This document shows positions 34,612 through 44,048 of a stretch of DNA of 64,000 bases, one piece after another. Both the position numbers and the translations under genes were made by a program. Below the pieces are notes generated by a model. The model saw only the letters and a list, made by a program, of their open reading frames with translations, searched no databases and was not told where the DNA came from. The number at the start of each line of letters is the position of its first letter. Within the stretch, counting starts at the first letter, position 1. Where the stretch lies: contig JAHIQI010000051.1 in the NCBI GenBank assembly GCA_018902755.1, positions 38,477 to 102,476 of the forward strand, read 5' to 3'. The DNA comes from Pseudomonadota bacterium (GTDB lineage Bacteria > Desulfobacterota > Desulfarculia > Desulfarculales > Desulfarculaceae).

Positions 34612-34959
34612 ATGCCCACCATTTTCAGCAGAATCGTAAGCGGCGAGATCCCCGCCGACATCGTGCACCAGGACGAGCTGGTAACCGCCTTCCGGGACGT
34701 GAGCCCCGCCGCGCCCACCCACATCCTCATCGTGCCCAACCAGGAGATCAGCGGAGTGGACGCCCTGGAGGACTCCCAGGCCCAGGTGGCCGGGCGCATG
34801 ATCCTGGTGGCCCGGGACCTGGCCCGCCAGGAGGGCGTGGCCGCCGGAGGCTACCGCCTGATCATCAACTGCGGCCCCGACGGCGGCCAGGAGGTGATGC
34901 ACCTGCACATGCACCTGGTGGGCGGACGACCCCTGGGGCCCATGCTCTCGCGGGGATAG
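34612..34959 (+). CDS. HIT-family (HinT-like) nucleotide hydrolase
   Basis: 115 aa from ATG 34612 behind AAGGGAG; the longer frame crosses the opposite-strand lipoprotein gene. MPTIFSRIVSGEIPADIVHQD, then THILIVPNQEI and the catalytic histidine triad MHLHMHLVGG are all intact. HinT proteins hydrolyse purine nucleoside phosphoramidates. Confidence 0.95.
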   Translation: MPTIFSRIVSGEIPADIVHQDELVTAFRDVSPAAPTHILIVPNQEISGVDALEDSQAQVAGRMILVARDLARQEGVAAGGYRLIINCGPDGGQEVMHLHMHLVGGRPLGPMLSRG

Positions 34960-35031
34960 CGGAATCCGGCTGGGACGGCCCGAAGCCGCCTAAGTTCGGT
35001 GATGAATTGATATGAGCGAGGCCCGCCACTT

Positions 35032-37755
35032 CTAGGCGGTAGGCTTCTCCAGGGGCAGGTACACGGTGAAGGTGCTTCCCCGGCCGGGTTCGCTTTCCAG
35101 GCTCACCGCGCCCCCGTGGCTGCTGACTATGCCATGCACCACGGCCAGGCCCATGCCCACTCCCTTGCCCACCTCGCGGGTGGTGAAAAAGGGCTCGAAC
35201 ACCCGCTCCCGCACCTGGGGGGTCATGCCCCTGCCGTTGTCCACGAACCTCAGGCGGGCGTAGGGGCCGGCGGCCAAGCCGGGAGGCGCATCTTCCGGGG
35301 AAAGGTCCACCCATCCCAACTCCACCGTGAACGTGCCGCCACCCTCCTCCATGGCCTGCAAGGCGTTGCGCCCCAGGTTCACCACCACCGGCTCTATCTG
35401 ATGGGCGTCAACCAGGGCCACCATATCCTCATCCATCTCGGTGCGCAGGTCCACCCCGGCGGGGATCTCGGTTTCCAACAGCTCCAGGGCCTCGGACACC
35501 AAGGGGGCCAGGCGCTCGGGCTGGGGCTCGCTGCGCGCGGCGCGGCTGAAGGCCAGCATCTGCTCCACCAGCTTGGAGGCCCTCAGGGATGACTCGATTA
35601 TTTTTTCCAGGTTTTCCCGGCAGGAATGCCCGTCGGTCAACAAATCCAGGCTCAACTCGCCGTTGCCCAGGATGGCGGAGAGGATGTTGTTGAAATCGTG
35701 GGCCACCCCCGCGCAGAGAGTGCCCACCGCCTCCAGCTTATGAGCCTGGCGAAGCTGCTTTTCCAGGTTCAGGCGGGCCTCCTCGGCCCGTTTGCGCCCG
35801 GTGATGTCCTGGGTGATGCCGAACAACTGGTTGGGCCTGCCCCGGTGGTCCTGCAGGGACAAGCCCCAGCCGTGGATGTAGTGCATGGAGCCATCGGGCC
35901 AGGGCACCCTGGCCTCCATGTCGAAGGGCTCACCGGTCTCCACCGCGCGGCGCACCAGTTCATCGAAACGCGCCCAATCCTCGGGGTGGATGATCTTATC
36001 GTGGCGGTCGTAGGGGGGGACCCCATTGGCCGGGTCTTGGCCCATGATCTCGAACATCACCTCGGACCACTGGGCCTCCATGGTCTGTGGGTCGACGCTC
36101 CAGTAGCCCAAGCGGGCGGTCTTCTGGGCCAGCTCCAGGGCCGCGTTGGTCTGGCGCAAGGCGGTCTCCGCCATGCGGTGGCGGCTCACGTCCCGGATCA
36201 CCGATATGAGGCACTGCCGGCCTTCCAGCTCGAAGGCCTCGGCCGACCACAGGGCGTAGCGCACCTCGCCGTTCTTGGGGGCGTATTCGATCTCGAAATC
36301 CCTGAGCAGGCCATGCTCCTTGATAAGGCGCACCGCTTCGTGGCGGCGGAAGGCGTCGGGCCAAAGGCCCACGTCCTTGGCGGTGCGCCCCAGCACCTCG
36401 CTGCGGGTGTAGCCGGTCACCTCGGTGAAGGCGTCGTTCACATCCAGGAAGACCCCGTCCTCCAGGGTGGTGATGGTCATCCACACCGGGCTGTTCTTGA
36501 AAACCAGGGAGAATTTTTCCTGGCTCTTAGCCAGGGCCAGCTGGGCCTGCTTGCGCTCGGTGACGTCCTCGGCCACCCCCAGCACCCGCTCCACCCGGCC
36601 TTCCTCCCCGCGCACGCACACCCCGCGCCCCCTGATCCAGCGCACCGACCCGTCCGCACGCTGTATGCGGTACTCCACGTCGGTGTCCGCCCCGCGCACC
36701 CTTTGATCGGCCAGGGCCTTCTCCAACACCGGCCGGTCGGCGGGCAGCACCATCTCCAGGAGGCCCAAGGGGTTGTCGTACATGTACTGAAGGTCGTGGC
36801 CAAAGATCTCTTCCGCCGCCGGGCTGATGTACTCCAGCTGCCCGGTGTGGGGGTCGCGCACCAGGAACACCTCACGAATGCTTTCCACCAGCCCCCGAAA
36901 GCGGGCCTCGCTGGCGGCCAGGGCCTCCTGGGTGCGCTTGCGCTCGGTTATGTCCACCCCGGCTCCCACCAGGGAGCTCGCCCGTCCTTGAGCGTCGCGT
37001 ACCGGGTTCACGTACATGTCCACCCACAAGGGGCGGCCGTCCTTGTGCATGTAACGCAGATTCATGCGCAGGCTGTCGGTCTGGCCCTTGATGAGCTCCA
37101 CCACCCGGCCGGCGAAGTTTTCGCGGTCCGCGGGGTGGGCCAAACCCAGGTTGTCCAGTTCCATCATTTCCTGGCGGGAATAGCCCAACATCGCGCACAG
37201 GGCCGGGTTGACCTCCAGCCAGCGCCCCTGCAGGTCGGCCATGCCCATGGGCACCGAGCTGTTCTCGAAGATGCCGCTCAGGCGCTTGCGGGTTTCGGCC
37301 AGGGCCTTTTCGGCATCCACCTGCCGGGTGATGTCGCGCAGCACGGCCAGCCAGCCGCCGGGCTCTCCCGGGGAGGCATCCTCGACCACCGCCGAAAACA
37401 ATACCTGGATGAGCCCGCCGTCCTTGCGCACCATGGTCAGGGGCACGTCGTCCAGGCGGCCCCGGCGGTTGAAATCGAGCAAATGGTTGTCCAGGTATTC
37501 CCGGCGGGACTCCTCGCTGAAAAACTCGGTCTCCAGGCGGCCCAGCACCTCGTGGCGCTGGTAGCCCATCACCTCCAGCCAGCGGTCGCTGACGTTGACC
37601 ACCCGGCCCTGGAAGCCGCAGGAGTGCAGCATGGCCGGAGTGCGCAGATACATCTCCCGCTGGCGGTCCTTGGCCTGGGAGAGCAGCCGCACCTGAGCCC
37701 GGAGCTGGTTCAGCTCATTGTTTTCATCGTGATTTTTGGGGGAGGAATCTCCCAT
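35032..37755 (-). CDS. Cytosolic multi-PAS sensor histidine kinase
   Basis: 907 aa, no membrane helices. A short coiled start (about 8-30) precedes five PAS/PAC units (about 35-155, 160-285, 288-410, 413-535, 540-665). The HisKA segment is CAGVAHDFNNIL with the phosphoacceptor His, and the HATPase has NLGRNALQAM, DNGRGM and GVGMGLAVV. No receiver domain is attached and no response-regulator gene is adjacent, so it is an orphan kinase. Several PAS boxes resemble one another, suggesting internal duplication. The signals sensed are unknown. Confidence 0.93.
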   Translation of the reverse strand: MGDSSPKNHDENNELNQLRAQVRLLSQAKDRQREMYLRTPAMLHSCGFQGRVVNVSDRWLEVMGYQRHEVLGRLETEFFSEESRREYLDNHLLDFNRRGRLDDVPLTMVRKDGGLIQVLFSAVVEDASPGEPGGWLAVLRDITRQVDAEKALAETRKRLSGIFENSSVPMGMADLQGRWLEVNPALCAMLGYSRQEMMELDNLGLAHPADRENFAGRVVELIKGQTDSLRMNLRYMHKDGRPLWVDMYVNPVRDAQGRASSLVGAGVDITERKRTQEALAASEARFRGLVESIREVFLVRDPHTGQLEYISPAAEEIFGHDLQYMYDNPLGLLEMVLPADRPVLEKALADQRVRGADTDVEYRIQRADGSVRWIRGRGVCVRGEEGRVERVLGVAEDVTERKQAQLALAKSQEKFSLVFKNSPVWMTITTLEDGVFLDVNDAFTEVTGYTRSEVLGRTAKDVGLWPDAFRRHEAVRLIKEHGLLRDFEIEYAPKNGEVRYALWSAEAFELEGRQCLISVIRDVSRHRMAETALRQTNAALELAQKTARLGYWSVDPQTMEAQWSEVMFEIMGQDPANGVPPYDRHDKIIHPEDWARFDELVRRAVETGEPFDMEARVPWPDGSMHYIHGWGLSLQDHRGRPNQLFGITQDITGRKRAEEARLNLEKQLRQAHKLEAVGTLCAGVAHDFNNILSAILGNGELSLDLLTDGHSCRENLEKIIESSLRASKLVEQMLAFSRAARSEPQPERLAPLVSEALELLETEIPAGVDLRTEMDEDMVALVDAHQIEPVVVNLGRNALQAMEEGGGTFTVELGWVDLSPEDAPPGLAAGPYARLRFVDNGRGMTPQVRERVFEPFFTTREVGKGVGMGLAVVHGIVSSHGGAVSLESEPGRGSTFTVYLPLEKPTA

Positions 37756-37906
37756 GGCTTCACCTGCCTGGGCCGGCCTGATTGTGTTGCCGAAAATTCC
37801 ACCGCAGCGCCCAGGGGCGGACTCCCCTTTCCCACAGGACGCCCTATTATCTTAGCTTAGTACACCCCCTGTTTGTCCAGATAGGATCAACTACTGGGAG
37901 CGGCAA

Positions 37907-39022
37907 TCAGGCGGCGGGGGGCGGGGCCAGGGCCAGGGCCAGACGGTAGTAAAGCTCCGAGGCCGCGGCCACCTGGCTGAAGCTCACCCACTCCTCGGGG
38001 CGGTGGGCCGCCTCCAGGCTGCCCGGCCCCATGATGATGGGCTTGACCCCGGCGGCCCAGAGCTGGTTGGCGTCGGAGTGGCTGCGGAAAGCTCCCGGCA
38101 GCCAGGGGCGCCCCATGCGGCTCACCGCGTTTTGCAGCGCATCCACCACCGGCCCCCGTTGAGGCAGCTCGTATCCTGCCTGCACCGTCTCGAAATCCAG
38201 ATGCAGGTTCAGGCCGTCGTCGCTGTTTTTCTCGGCGGCCACCAGTTCCTCTATCTCCACGGCCACCTCGCTGGCCTGGGAGTTGGGCGGCAGGTGCAAA
38301 TCCAGCCAGGCCTCGCACTCCTCGGGCACCACGAAGCCGCCGCCGCTGCTGAAAAGGTCGCGGATGTTGTAGATCACCTCGGGCCGTCTGTTTTGCAGGT
38401 GGGCGGTGAGGGTCAAAAGCAGGCGCAGCATGTCCTCCACCGCCTTGCGCCCGCCCCCGGCCAGGGAGGCGTGGCGGCGCTCGCCGCGGGTCACCAGCTT
38501 CAGCTCCATGTAGCCGTAGTTGTGCAGGCAGGGCTCCAGGCGGGTGGGCTCGCCCACCACCGCCCAGGGAAAGCGATACTCGTTCACCAAGGCCTCGGCC
38601 CCGTCGCCCGCCTCCTCCTCGCCCACCACCAGGGCCAGGGTGACCGGCAGCTCGCGCACCCCCTGCTCCCACAGGGAGAGCACCGCCTCGATCATGGCCG
38701 CGCAGCCGCCCTTCATGTCCGCCGCGCCCAGGCCCCAGACCCGGTCGCCCTCCTGGCGATAGCCGAAGTCCTCCAGCTCGTGGGCGCTGACCGTGTCGAT
38801 GTGGCCGATCAGGGCCAGCTCGGCCTCCTCGCCGCCCAGGGCAACCACCAGGTTGCCCCGCTCCTCGTCCACCTCCTGGCGCACCACCGGCAGGCCCCGG
38901 CGCTTTAGCCAGCCGTGCAGGTACTGGCACAGGTCCTCTTCCTTGCCCGAGGGGCTGTAGATGTCGAGCATGGCGGCCAAGAGCTTCTTCAGGCGGGCCT
39001 GGTTGATGGGCGAATGGTTCAT
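37907..39022 (-). CDS. M20-family metallopeptidase/deacylase (ArgE/DapE-like)
   Basis: 371 aa. The zinc-ligand blocks are in order: LIGHIDTV, LGAADMKGG, the catalytic/ligand glutamates VVGEEEAGDG, VVGEPT and the C-terminal histidine in GPGSLEAAHRPEEW. This is an amidohydrolase of the ArgE/DapE/CPG2 group. Its ATG overlaps the stop of a GNAT acetyltransferase, and an acetyltransferase/deacylase pair suggests linked turnover of an N-acyl amino acid, for example in lysine or ornithine metabolism (inference). Confidence 0.92.
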   Translation of the reverse strand: MNHSPINQARLKKLLAAMLDIYSPSGKEEDLCQYLHGWLKRRGLPVVRQEVDEERGNLVVALGGEEAELALIGHIDTVSAHELEDFGYRQEGDRVWGLGAADMKGGCAAMIEAVLSLWEQGVRELPVTLALVVGEEEAGDGAEALVNEYRFPWAVVGEPTRLEPCLHNYGYMELKLVTRGERRHASLAGGGRKAVEDMLRLLLTLTAHLQNRRPEVIYNIRDLFSSGGGFVVPEECEAWLDLHLPPNSQASEVAVEIEELVAAEKNSDDGLNLHLDFETVQAGYELPQRGPVVDALQNAVSRMGRPWLPGAFRSHSDANQLWAAGVKPIIMGPGSLEAAHRPEEWVSFSQVAAASELYYRLALALAPPPAA

Positions 39023-39561
39023 GGCCCTTCCTCCGGGCTCTTATGGGACGGCGCGCGGCGGCCCGAAAGGTTCAGGCTCATGTAGAGGTGCTCCGAGGGC
39101 TTGCCGAAACCCAGCTTGCGGAAAAAGCGGATGGCGGGCAGGTTGTCGGCCTCGGTGTCCACCATCATGATGCGCACCCCGGCGGCCAGATAGCGGTCGC
39201 GCAGCATGTTGAACAGGCGCGAACCCACCCCGTGCTCCTGCCAGGCCGGGTCCACCCCCAGCCAAACCAGGTGGCCGTATTTCCAGGCGCTGCCGCTCTT
39301 GGTGATGGTGGTGCCCAGGGCGAAGCCCACCATGCGCTCGTCGTCCTCCTCCTCGGCCACCAGGCAGAACTCGGTGTCGCTGGTGAACAGGCCCACCACC
39401 TCGAACTCGTCCCAGGTGCGGTAGAGGTTGGGCACCTCCTCGGCGGTGAACAGATCCTCGCCCAGGTGGAACACCGGGGCCAGGTCGTCGATCTCCATGG
39501 TGCGTACGACTATGTTGGGGCGTTTTTTGCCCTCGCCGCCCATGCCTACGTGATAACGCAC
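39019..39561 (-). CDS. GNAT-family N-acetyltransferase
   Basis: 180 aa from a GTG at 39561 with GAGGAG just ahead (an ATG at 39543 is the alternative). The acetyl-CoA site shows VWLGVDPAWQEHGVGSRLFNML, followed by VDTEADNLPAIRFFRKLGFG, which is the classic N-acetyltransferase C-terminal motif. It is coupled to the M20 deacylase by a four-base overlap. The substrate is unknown. Confidence 0.92.
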   Translation of the reverse strand: MRYHVGMGGEGKKRPNIVVRTMEIDDLAPVFHLGEDLFTAEEVPNLYRTWDEFEVVGLFTSDTEFCLVAEEEDDERMVGFALGTTITKSGSAWKYGHLVWLGVDPAWQEHGVGSRLFNMLRDRYLAAGVRIMMVDTEADNLPAIRFFRKLGFGKPSEHLYMSLNLSGRRAPSHKSPEEGP

Positions 39562-39705
39562 AATCTCCTCGCTGCTTGCGTGCTGGGGTTTTCCTCTATT
39601 TTAGCGCATGGTTGGCCCAGAGTCAGACATCGACTCCCTAATCGATAATTATGTGCGGTGCGCTACATCAAAGGCCGCGCGCTGATTCTATAGGGCATAT
39701 CATCT

Positions 39706-39828
39706 GCGGCACAGCCAGGGAGTGTCAGGCAAGGCGTTCGGCAAGCGAAAGCCGCAGGCGTAGCAAACGCTACGTCGAGGCTTGAGCGCCGCCGACAACG
39801 CAGCATGGCGCTTCCCGGCGAAGCCGCC
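39706..39828 (-). repeat. Structured dispersed repeat, copy C (3' of the K+ channel gene)
   Basis: Same element as 8715-8837, here GCGGCACAGCCAGGGA to TTCCCGGCGAAGCCG. The outer stem is CCxGGGA/TTCCCxGG and the inner hairpin CGTAGC-AAAC-GCTACG. It lies about 5 bp past the channel gene's TAG stop. Confidence 0.82.
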
Positions 39829-39832
39829 GCTA

Positions 39833-40651
39833 CTAGCGAACCACCGCGTCGCGCTCGGGATCGAAGGGATTCAGGCGCACCGCCAGGGAAAAAAGGTAGG
39901 GGTGTCTACGGCTGAGGTGCCCGGCGTAGGTGAGCCAGCGCATCACCAACTGGCGGTACACCCGCCTCAGGTCACCGGCCAAGTGGGCGGTGTCGCTCTC
40001 AGGCAGCTCGGCCAGGCCTCGGCGGTGGTACAGTTCGTCTTTTAGGTGAAACACCGCCCGGAGGCACTCGGCGAAGCCGTCGTCCTCGCTGATGGCCGGG
40101 TTTTCCAAAAGGCGCAAAAGCAGGCTGGTCTTGGAGGCCAGGAGCGTGCGTATCCCGGCCAGGTCCACCAGGCTTGACTCCACCTCGTAGTCGTAGGCCA
40201 CCAGGCGCTCTTGCAAACGGCTGAAATCCGTGGGGCTCCAGTCGGCTTTGACCCGCAACTCTCCGGACAGCTCGCCCCGCTTGGGGTCGCCCTGGGTGAG
40301 CAGGTGCAGCAGGTCCGAGCCCAGTTCGGAAAAGAAGATGCCCTCCACCATGTAGAGCTTCAGCTCCCGAGCCGCCTTTTCCCGGCGGCTGAGCAGCATC
40401 TCGGTGAAGTTGGCCACCACCCCCATGAAGGTGCCCACCCCGCCCAGGATCAGGAAGATGGCCAGCGCCTTGCCCAGGGGAGTGTGGGGGCTTATGTCGC
40501 CGTAGCCCACCGTGGTCACGGTGACGATGCTGAAATAAACCGCGTCGTAGAAAGGCAGGCCCTCGGCCAGGGTGAAGCCCACCGTGCCCAGGACCAGGAT
40601 GCCCAGCATGACCAACAGGAACGCGCGCAAGCGGAAACGTATTTGATCCAT
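39833..40651 (-). CDS. Two-helix potassium channel with cytoplasmic domain
   Basis: 272 aa from ATG 40651. Helix 1 is about 10-28 and the pore loop contains TVTTVGYGDISPHTPLG with the canonical TVGYGD filter near residue 50; helix 2 is about 64-85. The remaining 185 residues are a soluble alpha-helical domain without an obvious RCK/TrkA-N glycine motif, so the gating ligand is unknown. Structured repeat copy C follows directly. Confidence 0.9.
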   Translation of the reverse strand: MDQIRFRLRAFLLVMLGILVLGTVGFTLAEGLPFYDAVYFSIVTVTTVGYGDISPHTPLGKALAIFLILGGVGTFMGVVANFTEMLLSRREKAARELKLYMVEGIFFSELGSDLLHLLTQGDPKRGELSGELRVKADWSPTDFSRLQERLVAYDYEVESSLVDLAGIRTLLASKTSLLLRLLENPAISEDDGFAECLRAVFHLKDELYHRRGLAELPESDTAHLAGDLRRVYRQLVMRWLTYAGHLSRRHPYLFSLAVRLNPFDPERDAVVR

Positions 40652-40711
40652 GATCAACCCGTTTTAAAAATCCATAGCTTGCTTAATGATAGCACCCGAG
40701 GGAAGGCTGGG

Positions 40712-41230
40712 TCAGGGTTGGGAGGAAAATGCCTCCCAGCTCATGCGGTGGTGGTGGCCCTTGGTCACGAACATGAGGGCCCGGCCCATGGCGGCGCGGT
40801 TCTGGTAGCCGGTAAGGCGCAGCGCCGGGTTGCCGTTCAGGTCCAGGAAGATGGTGGTGGGCACCTGCTTGATCTCGTAGAGCTCCATGAGGCGAGGCTC
40901 TTGGGTCACGTCCACCAGCACGGGGTAGCTTTGCTTTTGCATGCGCCCGGCCAACTCGGGGTCGCTGAAGACCTGGCGCTGCATCTTCTTGCACAGGTAG
41001 CACCAGGGGGCGGAGAAAAACAGCACGATGGGGCGCGGTGCCTGCCGGGCCAGCTCGGCGGCCTGTTCGTAGCCCAGCCAGGCGACCCCGCCCTCCGCCC
41101 CTGCCGGAGCCGGGGCCAACAGCAGCAAGGCCATGAGCAGTAAAAATGCCGCCCGCCGACTCCCTCCGGCCGCGAGGGGTGGTGGGCCGGAAGGAGCCGG
41201 GGCGGCTGCGATGCTTGGGAGGGCAGGCAA
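40712..41230 (-). CDS. Exported thioredoxin-like protein (CYLC)
   Basis: About 172 aa from a TTG at 41230, 4 bp after the stop of the sister gene; the exact start is uncertain. The signal-peptide helix is RAAFLLLMALLLLAPAPAGA-E. The thioredoxin motif is SAPWCYLCKKMQ and the cis-proline is in IKQVPTTIFLD. It belongs to the Thioredoxin_7/DUF255-like group. Its neighbour carries CYRC, so the pair may be successive partners in one thiol relay. Confidence 0.87.
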   Translation of the reverse strand: MPALPSIAAAPAPSGPPPLAAGGSRRAAFLLLMALLLLAPAPAGAEGGVAWLGYEQAAELARQAPRPIVLFFSAPWCYLCKKMQRQVFSDPELAGRMQKQSYPVLVDVTQEPRLMELYEIKQVPTTIFLDLNGNPALRLTGYQNRAAMGRALMFVTKGHHHRMSWEAFSSQP

Positions 41231-41234
41231 GAAA

Positions 41235-41696
41235 CTAGCGGCCCTTCATGAACTGTTCCAGGCTCTTGCGCATGTAGGCACGGCTTTGCACGTAGTCCAG
41301 CATGCCCAGGAAACGCTCCTCGCCCATGACCCCCTTGTCGCGGTACACCTCCTTGCCGCCAGGGCTGAGGAAGACGTAGCTGGGGGTGTAGTCCGAGCGG
41401 TAAAGCTTGGCCGGGGCCGGGTTCTTTTCCACGTCCACCTTGGCGGCGATGAAGTTCGCGTTGAGCTTGTCGATCACCGCCGCCTGGTTGTAGACCTTGA
41501 TTTTCATCTCCTTGCAGCGGTAGCAGTACGGCAGATGAAAATAGATCAGCATGGGCTTGTCCTGGGTTTTCTGGGCGGCCAGGGCTGCGTCGTATTCCAG
41601 CCAATGGATGCCGCCTTCGGCGGCCATGGCCGGGGCCGAAGCCCAGGCCAAAACCGCCAGCAGGACAAGACCGGCCAGGGCGCTGAGGCGTGGCAT
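41235..41696 (-). CDS. Exported thioredoxin-like protein (CYRC)
   Basis: 153 aa with a signal peptide (cut near APAMAAEG). The redox motif is HLPYCYRCKEMKIK and the cis-proline TPSYVFLS. GGIHWLEYDAALAAQKTQD resembles GGVAWLGYEQAAELARQAP in the sister gene, so the two are paralogues from a tandem duplication that has since diverged. The gene follows the FadL-type porin by 22 bp. Confidence 0.88.
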   Translation of the reverse strand: MPRLSALAGLVLLAVLAWASAPAMAAEGGIHWLEYDAALAAQKTQDKPMLIYFHLPYCYRCKEMKIKVYNQAAVIDKLNANFIAAKVDVEKNPAPAKLYRSDYTPSYVFLSPGGKEVYRDKGVMGEERFLGMLDYVQSRAYMRKSLEQFMKGR

Positions 41697-41718
41697 GGCT
41701 CTTGTCTCCCCTGTGTGT

Positions 41719-42975
41719 TTAGAAACGATAACTCACCATGATATGCACGGTGTCCTGGTAGTGGCTCACCTCGGTGCCCGCGAAGGGGTTGGTGGACGAG
41801 GGAGCCCCGTTGTTGGTCTGGTCGTTGCTGAAGCCGTGCTCCAGGGCGAAGTCGAAGTCCCAGTCCTGATAGGTGAAGGTGAAGCCCGCGGTGAGGTGGT
41901 GCTCCACGATGGCCGGGAACAGCGGGTTCAGGGTGTTGTCGGGCACCGGGTTCTGGCCGTAGTTGTAGCCCGCCCGCACGGTCCACATGTCGTTGATCTC
42001 GTACTGCGCGCCCAGGGCGAAGACGAACTGGTCTTTCCAGTCCATGACGAAGGGGATGGTGAGAGTGTCGTAGCCCGCGGGCACCGCCACGTTGGGGTTG
42101 CTGGCGGTCACGGTCACGGTCTTGATGGCCGCGGCCCAGTTCACCCAGCTCACGTCAAAGGCCAGCAGCCACTTGGGGCCGGGCTTGAAGGACACGCCCA
42201 CTTCCACCTGGCGGGGCCAGGTGAAGTCATCCATCTTGACGTCGCGGTAGGTGACCTGGCCCAGCCCCGGCCCGAAGTTGAAACGCATCTCGCCGCCGTC
42301 GAAGTCCAGGGAGCTTTCGGTGGTGTAGGTGGCGCCCACGGCCCACTGGTCGTTGATCTGGTAGTTGGCTCCGAAGCGCCCGGCGATGGTGTAGGAGGAC
42401 AGGCCGGTGACGTGCTGGCCCTGCACTCCGCGGGGGAAGAAGTCGTAGTCGATGGTGGCGTAGCCCGCGAAGGCGGTGAGGCCCAGGGTCAGCTTGTCGG
42501 TGACGTTGTAGGCCACGGTGGGAGCCAGGCGCATGAAGGCCACCTGGGAGTACAGGCTGTCGTCGTTGCCCATGAAGTTCTTGACGTTGTTGAAGTCCAC
42601 GCCCATGCCGCCCTGGGCGAAGATGCCCACGCCCACCGACCAACGGCTGGTGCCGATGCGCTGGGCGTAACCGGCGAAGGGCAGCGGGAAGAGCTGGAAC
42701 TCATTGTCCACCCCACTCTGGCCGGGCATGGTCACTTCCATCTGGGGGTTTAGAAACGCCCCGCCCACGCTGACCACCCGGTTGCAGGTGGTGGCCAACT
42801 GGGCCGGGTTGCCGGCGATGGCGGTGCAGCCGGCGGGCACGGCCACGTCGGCCCCGCCCATGCCCGAAGACACCGCCCCGGTGCCGATCATGTTCATTCC
42901 GTTGGTTGCCCAGGCCCACACCGGTGCGCTGAGCACCAACAAAGCGGTTAAAACTACTCCCAGCATCCTTCTCAT
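41719..42975 (-). CDS. Outer-membrane transport protein, OmpP1/FadL/TodX family
   Basis: 418 aa from ATG 42975 (AGAAAGGGA upstream; an ATG at 43002 has no ribosome binding site). The signal peptide is followed by TNGMNMIGTGAVSSGMGGADVA, the FadL hatch-domain signature, then alternating beta-strands ending in a C-terminal Phe (HIMVSYRF) as expected for a 14-stranded barrel. The ligand is some hydrophobic compound. It is the first gene of a unit with two exported thioredoxins. Confidence 0.92.
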   Translation of the reverse strand: MRRMLGVVLTALLVLSAPVWAWATNGMNMIGTGAVSSGMGGADVAVPAGCTAIAGNPAQLATTCNRVVSVGGAFLNPQMEVTMPGQSGVDNEFQLFPLPFAGYAQRIGTSRWSVGVGIFAQGGMGVDFNNVKNFMGNDDSLYSQVAFMRLAPTVAYNVTDKLTLGLTAFAGYATIDYDFFPRGVQGQHVTGLSSYTIAGRFGANYQINDQWAVGATYTTESSLDFDGGEMRFNFGPGLGQVTYRDVKMDDFTWPRQVEVGVSFKPGPKWLLAFDVSWVNWAAAIKTVTVTASNPNVAVPAGYDTLTIPFVMDWKDQFVFALGAQYEINDMWTVRAGYNYGQNPVPDNTLNPLFPAIVEHHLTAGFTFTYQDWDFDFALEHGFSNDQTNNGAPSSTNPFAGTEVSHYQDTVHIMVSYRF

Positions 42976-43160
42976 GACGGATCCCTTTCTTCTCTTTCCC
43001 ATGGTTTAACTATGTCTTTGGAACCGCCAAACGACACCCCTCCGGTTCCCTGTAATGCGGCGGATTGCCATCCCGCCGACCCCTGCTTGTTATCTTTTGT
43101 GGGACCCCCGTACCCGGGTCTGTCACTAAACCCGGGCTGACCCCGGGGGCCCCTTACGCG

Positions 43161-43703
43161 CTAGACGAAAAGAGTGATGTTGCATCCGGTGGCGAAGTTC
43201 AGGAAGGTGGCCGCGCCGCCCAGCTCGATGTCGTCGATAAGCTCCTCGCGCTTGATGCCCATGACGTCCATGGTCATCTGGCAGGCGATGATCTTGATGT
43301 CGCTTTCCACGCAGGTGTCCAGAAGCTCGGGGATGGTGGGCACGCCCACCTTGCCCATCCAGTTGTTCATCATCTTGGTGGCCATGGCGGTCATGCCCGG
43401 CAGCATGCCGATGATGTTGGGCACCGGCACGGGCATGGCCGGGTTGCCCACCGGGGCCACGCCCAGGTGGGCGTTCTTGCCCTTGCGCAAGATGTCCAGG
43501 CCGTAGAAGGTGAAGAACACCTGGCACTCGATGTCCAGGGCCGCGCAGGTGGAGGCCAAGATCAAGGGCGGGTAGGCCATGTCCAGGGTGCCCTTGGAGG
43601 CGATGATGGCCGCCTTGGAATTTTTCTTCATCGCGGTGCTGAACTGTTCGTTGACCGCCTTTTTCACCGCCTCGTCGATATAGCTCTGAATTTCCTTTTC
43701 CAT
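43161..43703 (-). CDS. DsrE2-like sulfur-relay protein
   Basis: 180 aa of the DsrE/DsrF/DrsH-like superfamily. KAAIIASKGTLDMAYPPLIL and VFFTFYGLDIL are the N-terminal sheets. A long hydrophobic Pro/Met-rich insertion (NPAMPVPVPNIIGMLPGMTAMATKMM) leads to MIACQMTMDVMG-like IKIIACQMTMDVMG with the family's conserved cysteine, and GCNITLFV ends the protein. DsrE2-type proteins carry persulfide sulfur in sulfur-oxidising and sulfate-reducing bacteria. An ArsR-family regulator lies 30 bp upstream on the same strand and probably controls it. Confidence 0.9.
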   Translation of the reverse strand: MEKEIQSYIDEAVKKAVNEQFSTAMKKNSKAAIIASKGTLDMAYPPLILASTCAALDIECQVFFTFYGLDILRKGKNAHLGVAPVGNPAMPVPVPNIIGMLPGMTAMATKMMNNWMGKVGVPTIPELLDTCVESDIKIIACQMTMDVMGIKREELIDDIELGGAATFLNFATGCNITLFV

Positions 43704-43733
43704 GGCAAGGCTCCTTTCGACCTAGCGACCTTT

Positions 43734-44048
43734 TTAGATGGCCCTGGCCCCCGCTTGATTTCCGGCGGCGCGCTCGGCGCCCTCCCGGATGCAATGAATA
43801 ATCTTGTAAACTTCGGGACGGGCAATGCTGTAGTAGACGCAGGCCCCCTCGCGCCGGGCGTCCAACAGGCCCCGCACGCGCATGGCCTTGAGGTGCTGGC
43901 TGGTGGCGGCCTGGGCCGCGCCGATGGCCTGGCTGATCTCGCCCACGTTCTTGGCGCCCGGCTCCAGGCACTGGGCTATTCTTATGCGCATGGGATGCCC
44001 CATTACCTTGAGCATTTCCGCCGCGTCATCGATGAAGCATTGGTCCAT
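43734..44048 (-). CDS. ArsR-family repressor with four cysteines
   Basis: 104 aa winged-helix regulator. The DNA-recognition helix is AAQAATSQHLKAMRVRGLL and the wing is DARREGACVYYSIA. Cysteines at 4, 27, 70 and 86 could form a metal site or, as in the BigR/SqrR branch, a sulfide/persulfide-reactive pair; SqrR-like function is inferred from the DsrE2 neighbour and is not proven by the motif. An AT-rich promoter with repeated elements lies upstream. Confidence 0.9.
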   Translation of the reverse strand: MDQCFIDDAAEMLKVMGHPMRIRIAQCLEPGAKNVGEISQAIGAAQAATSQHLKAMRVRGLLDARREGACVYYSIARPEVYKIIHCIREGAERAAGNQAGARAI

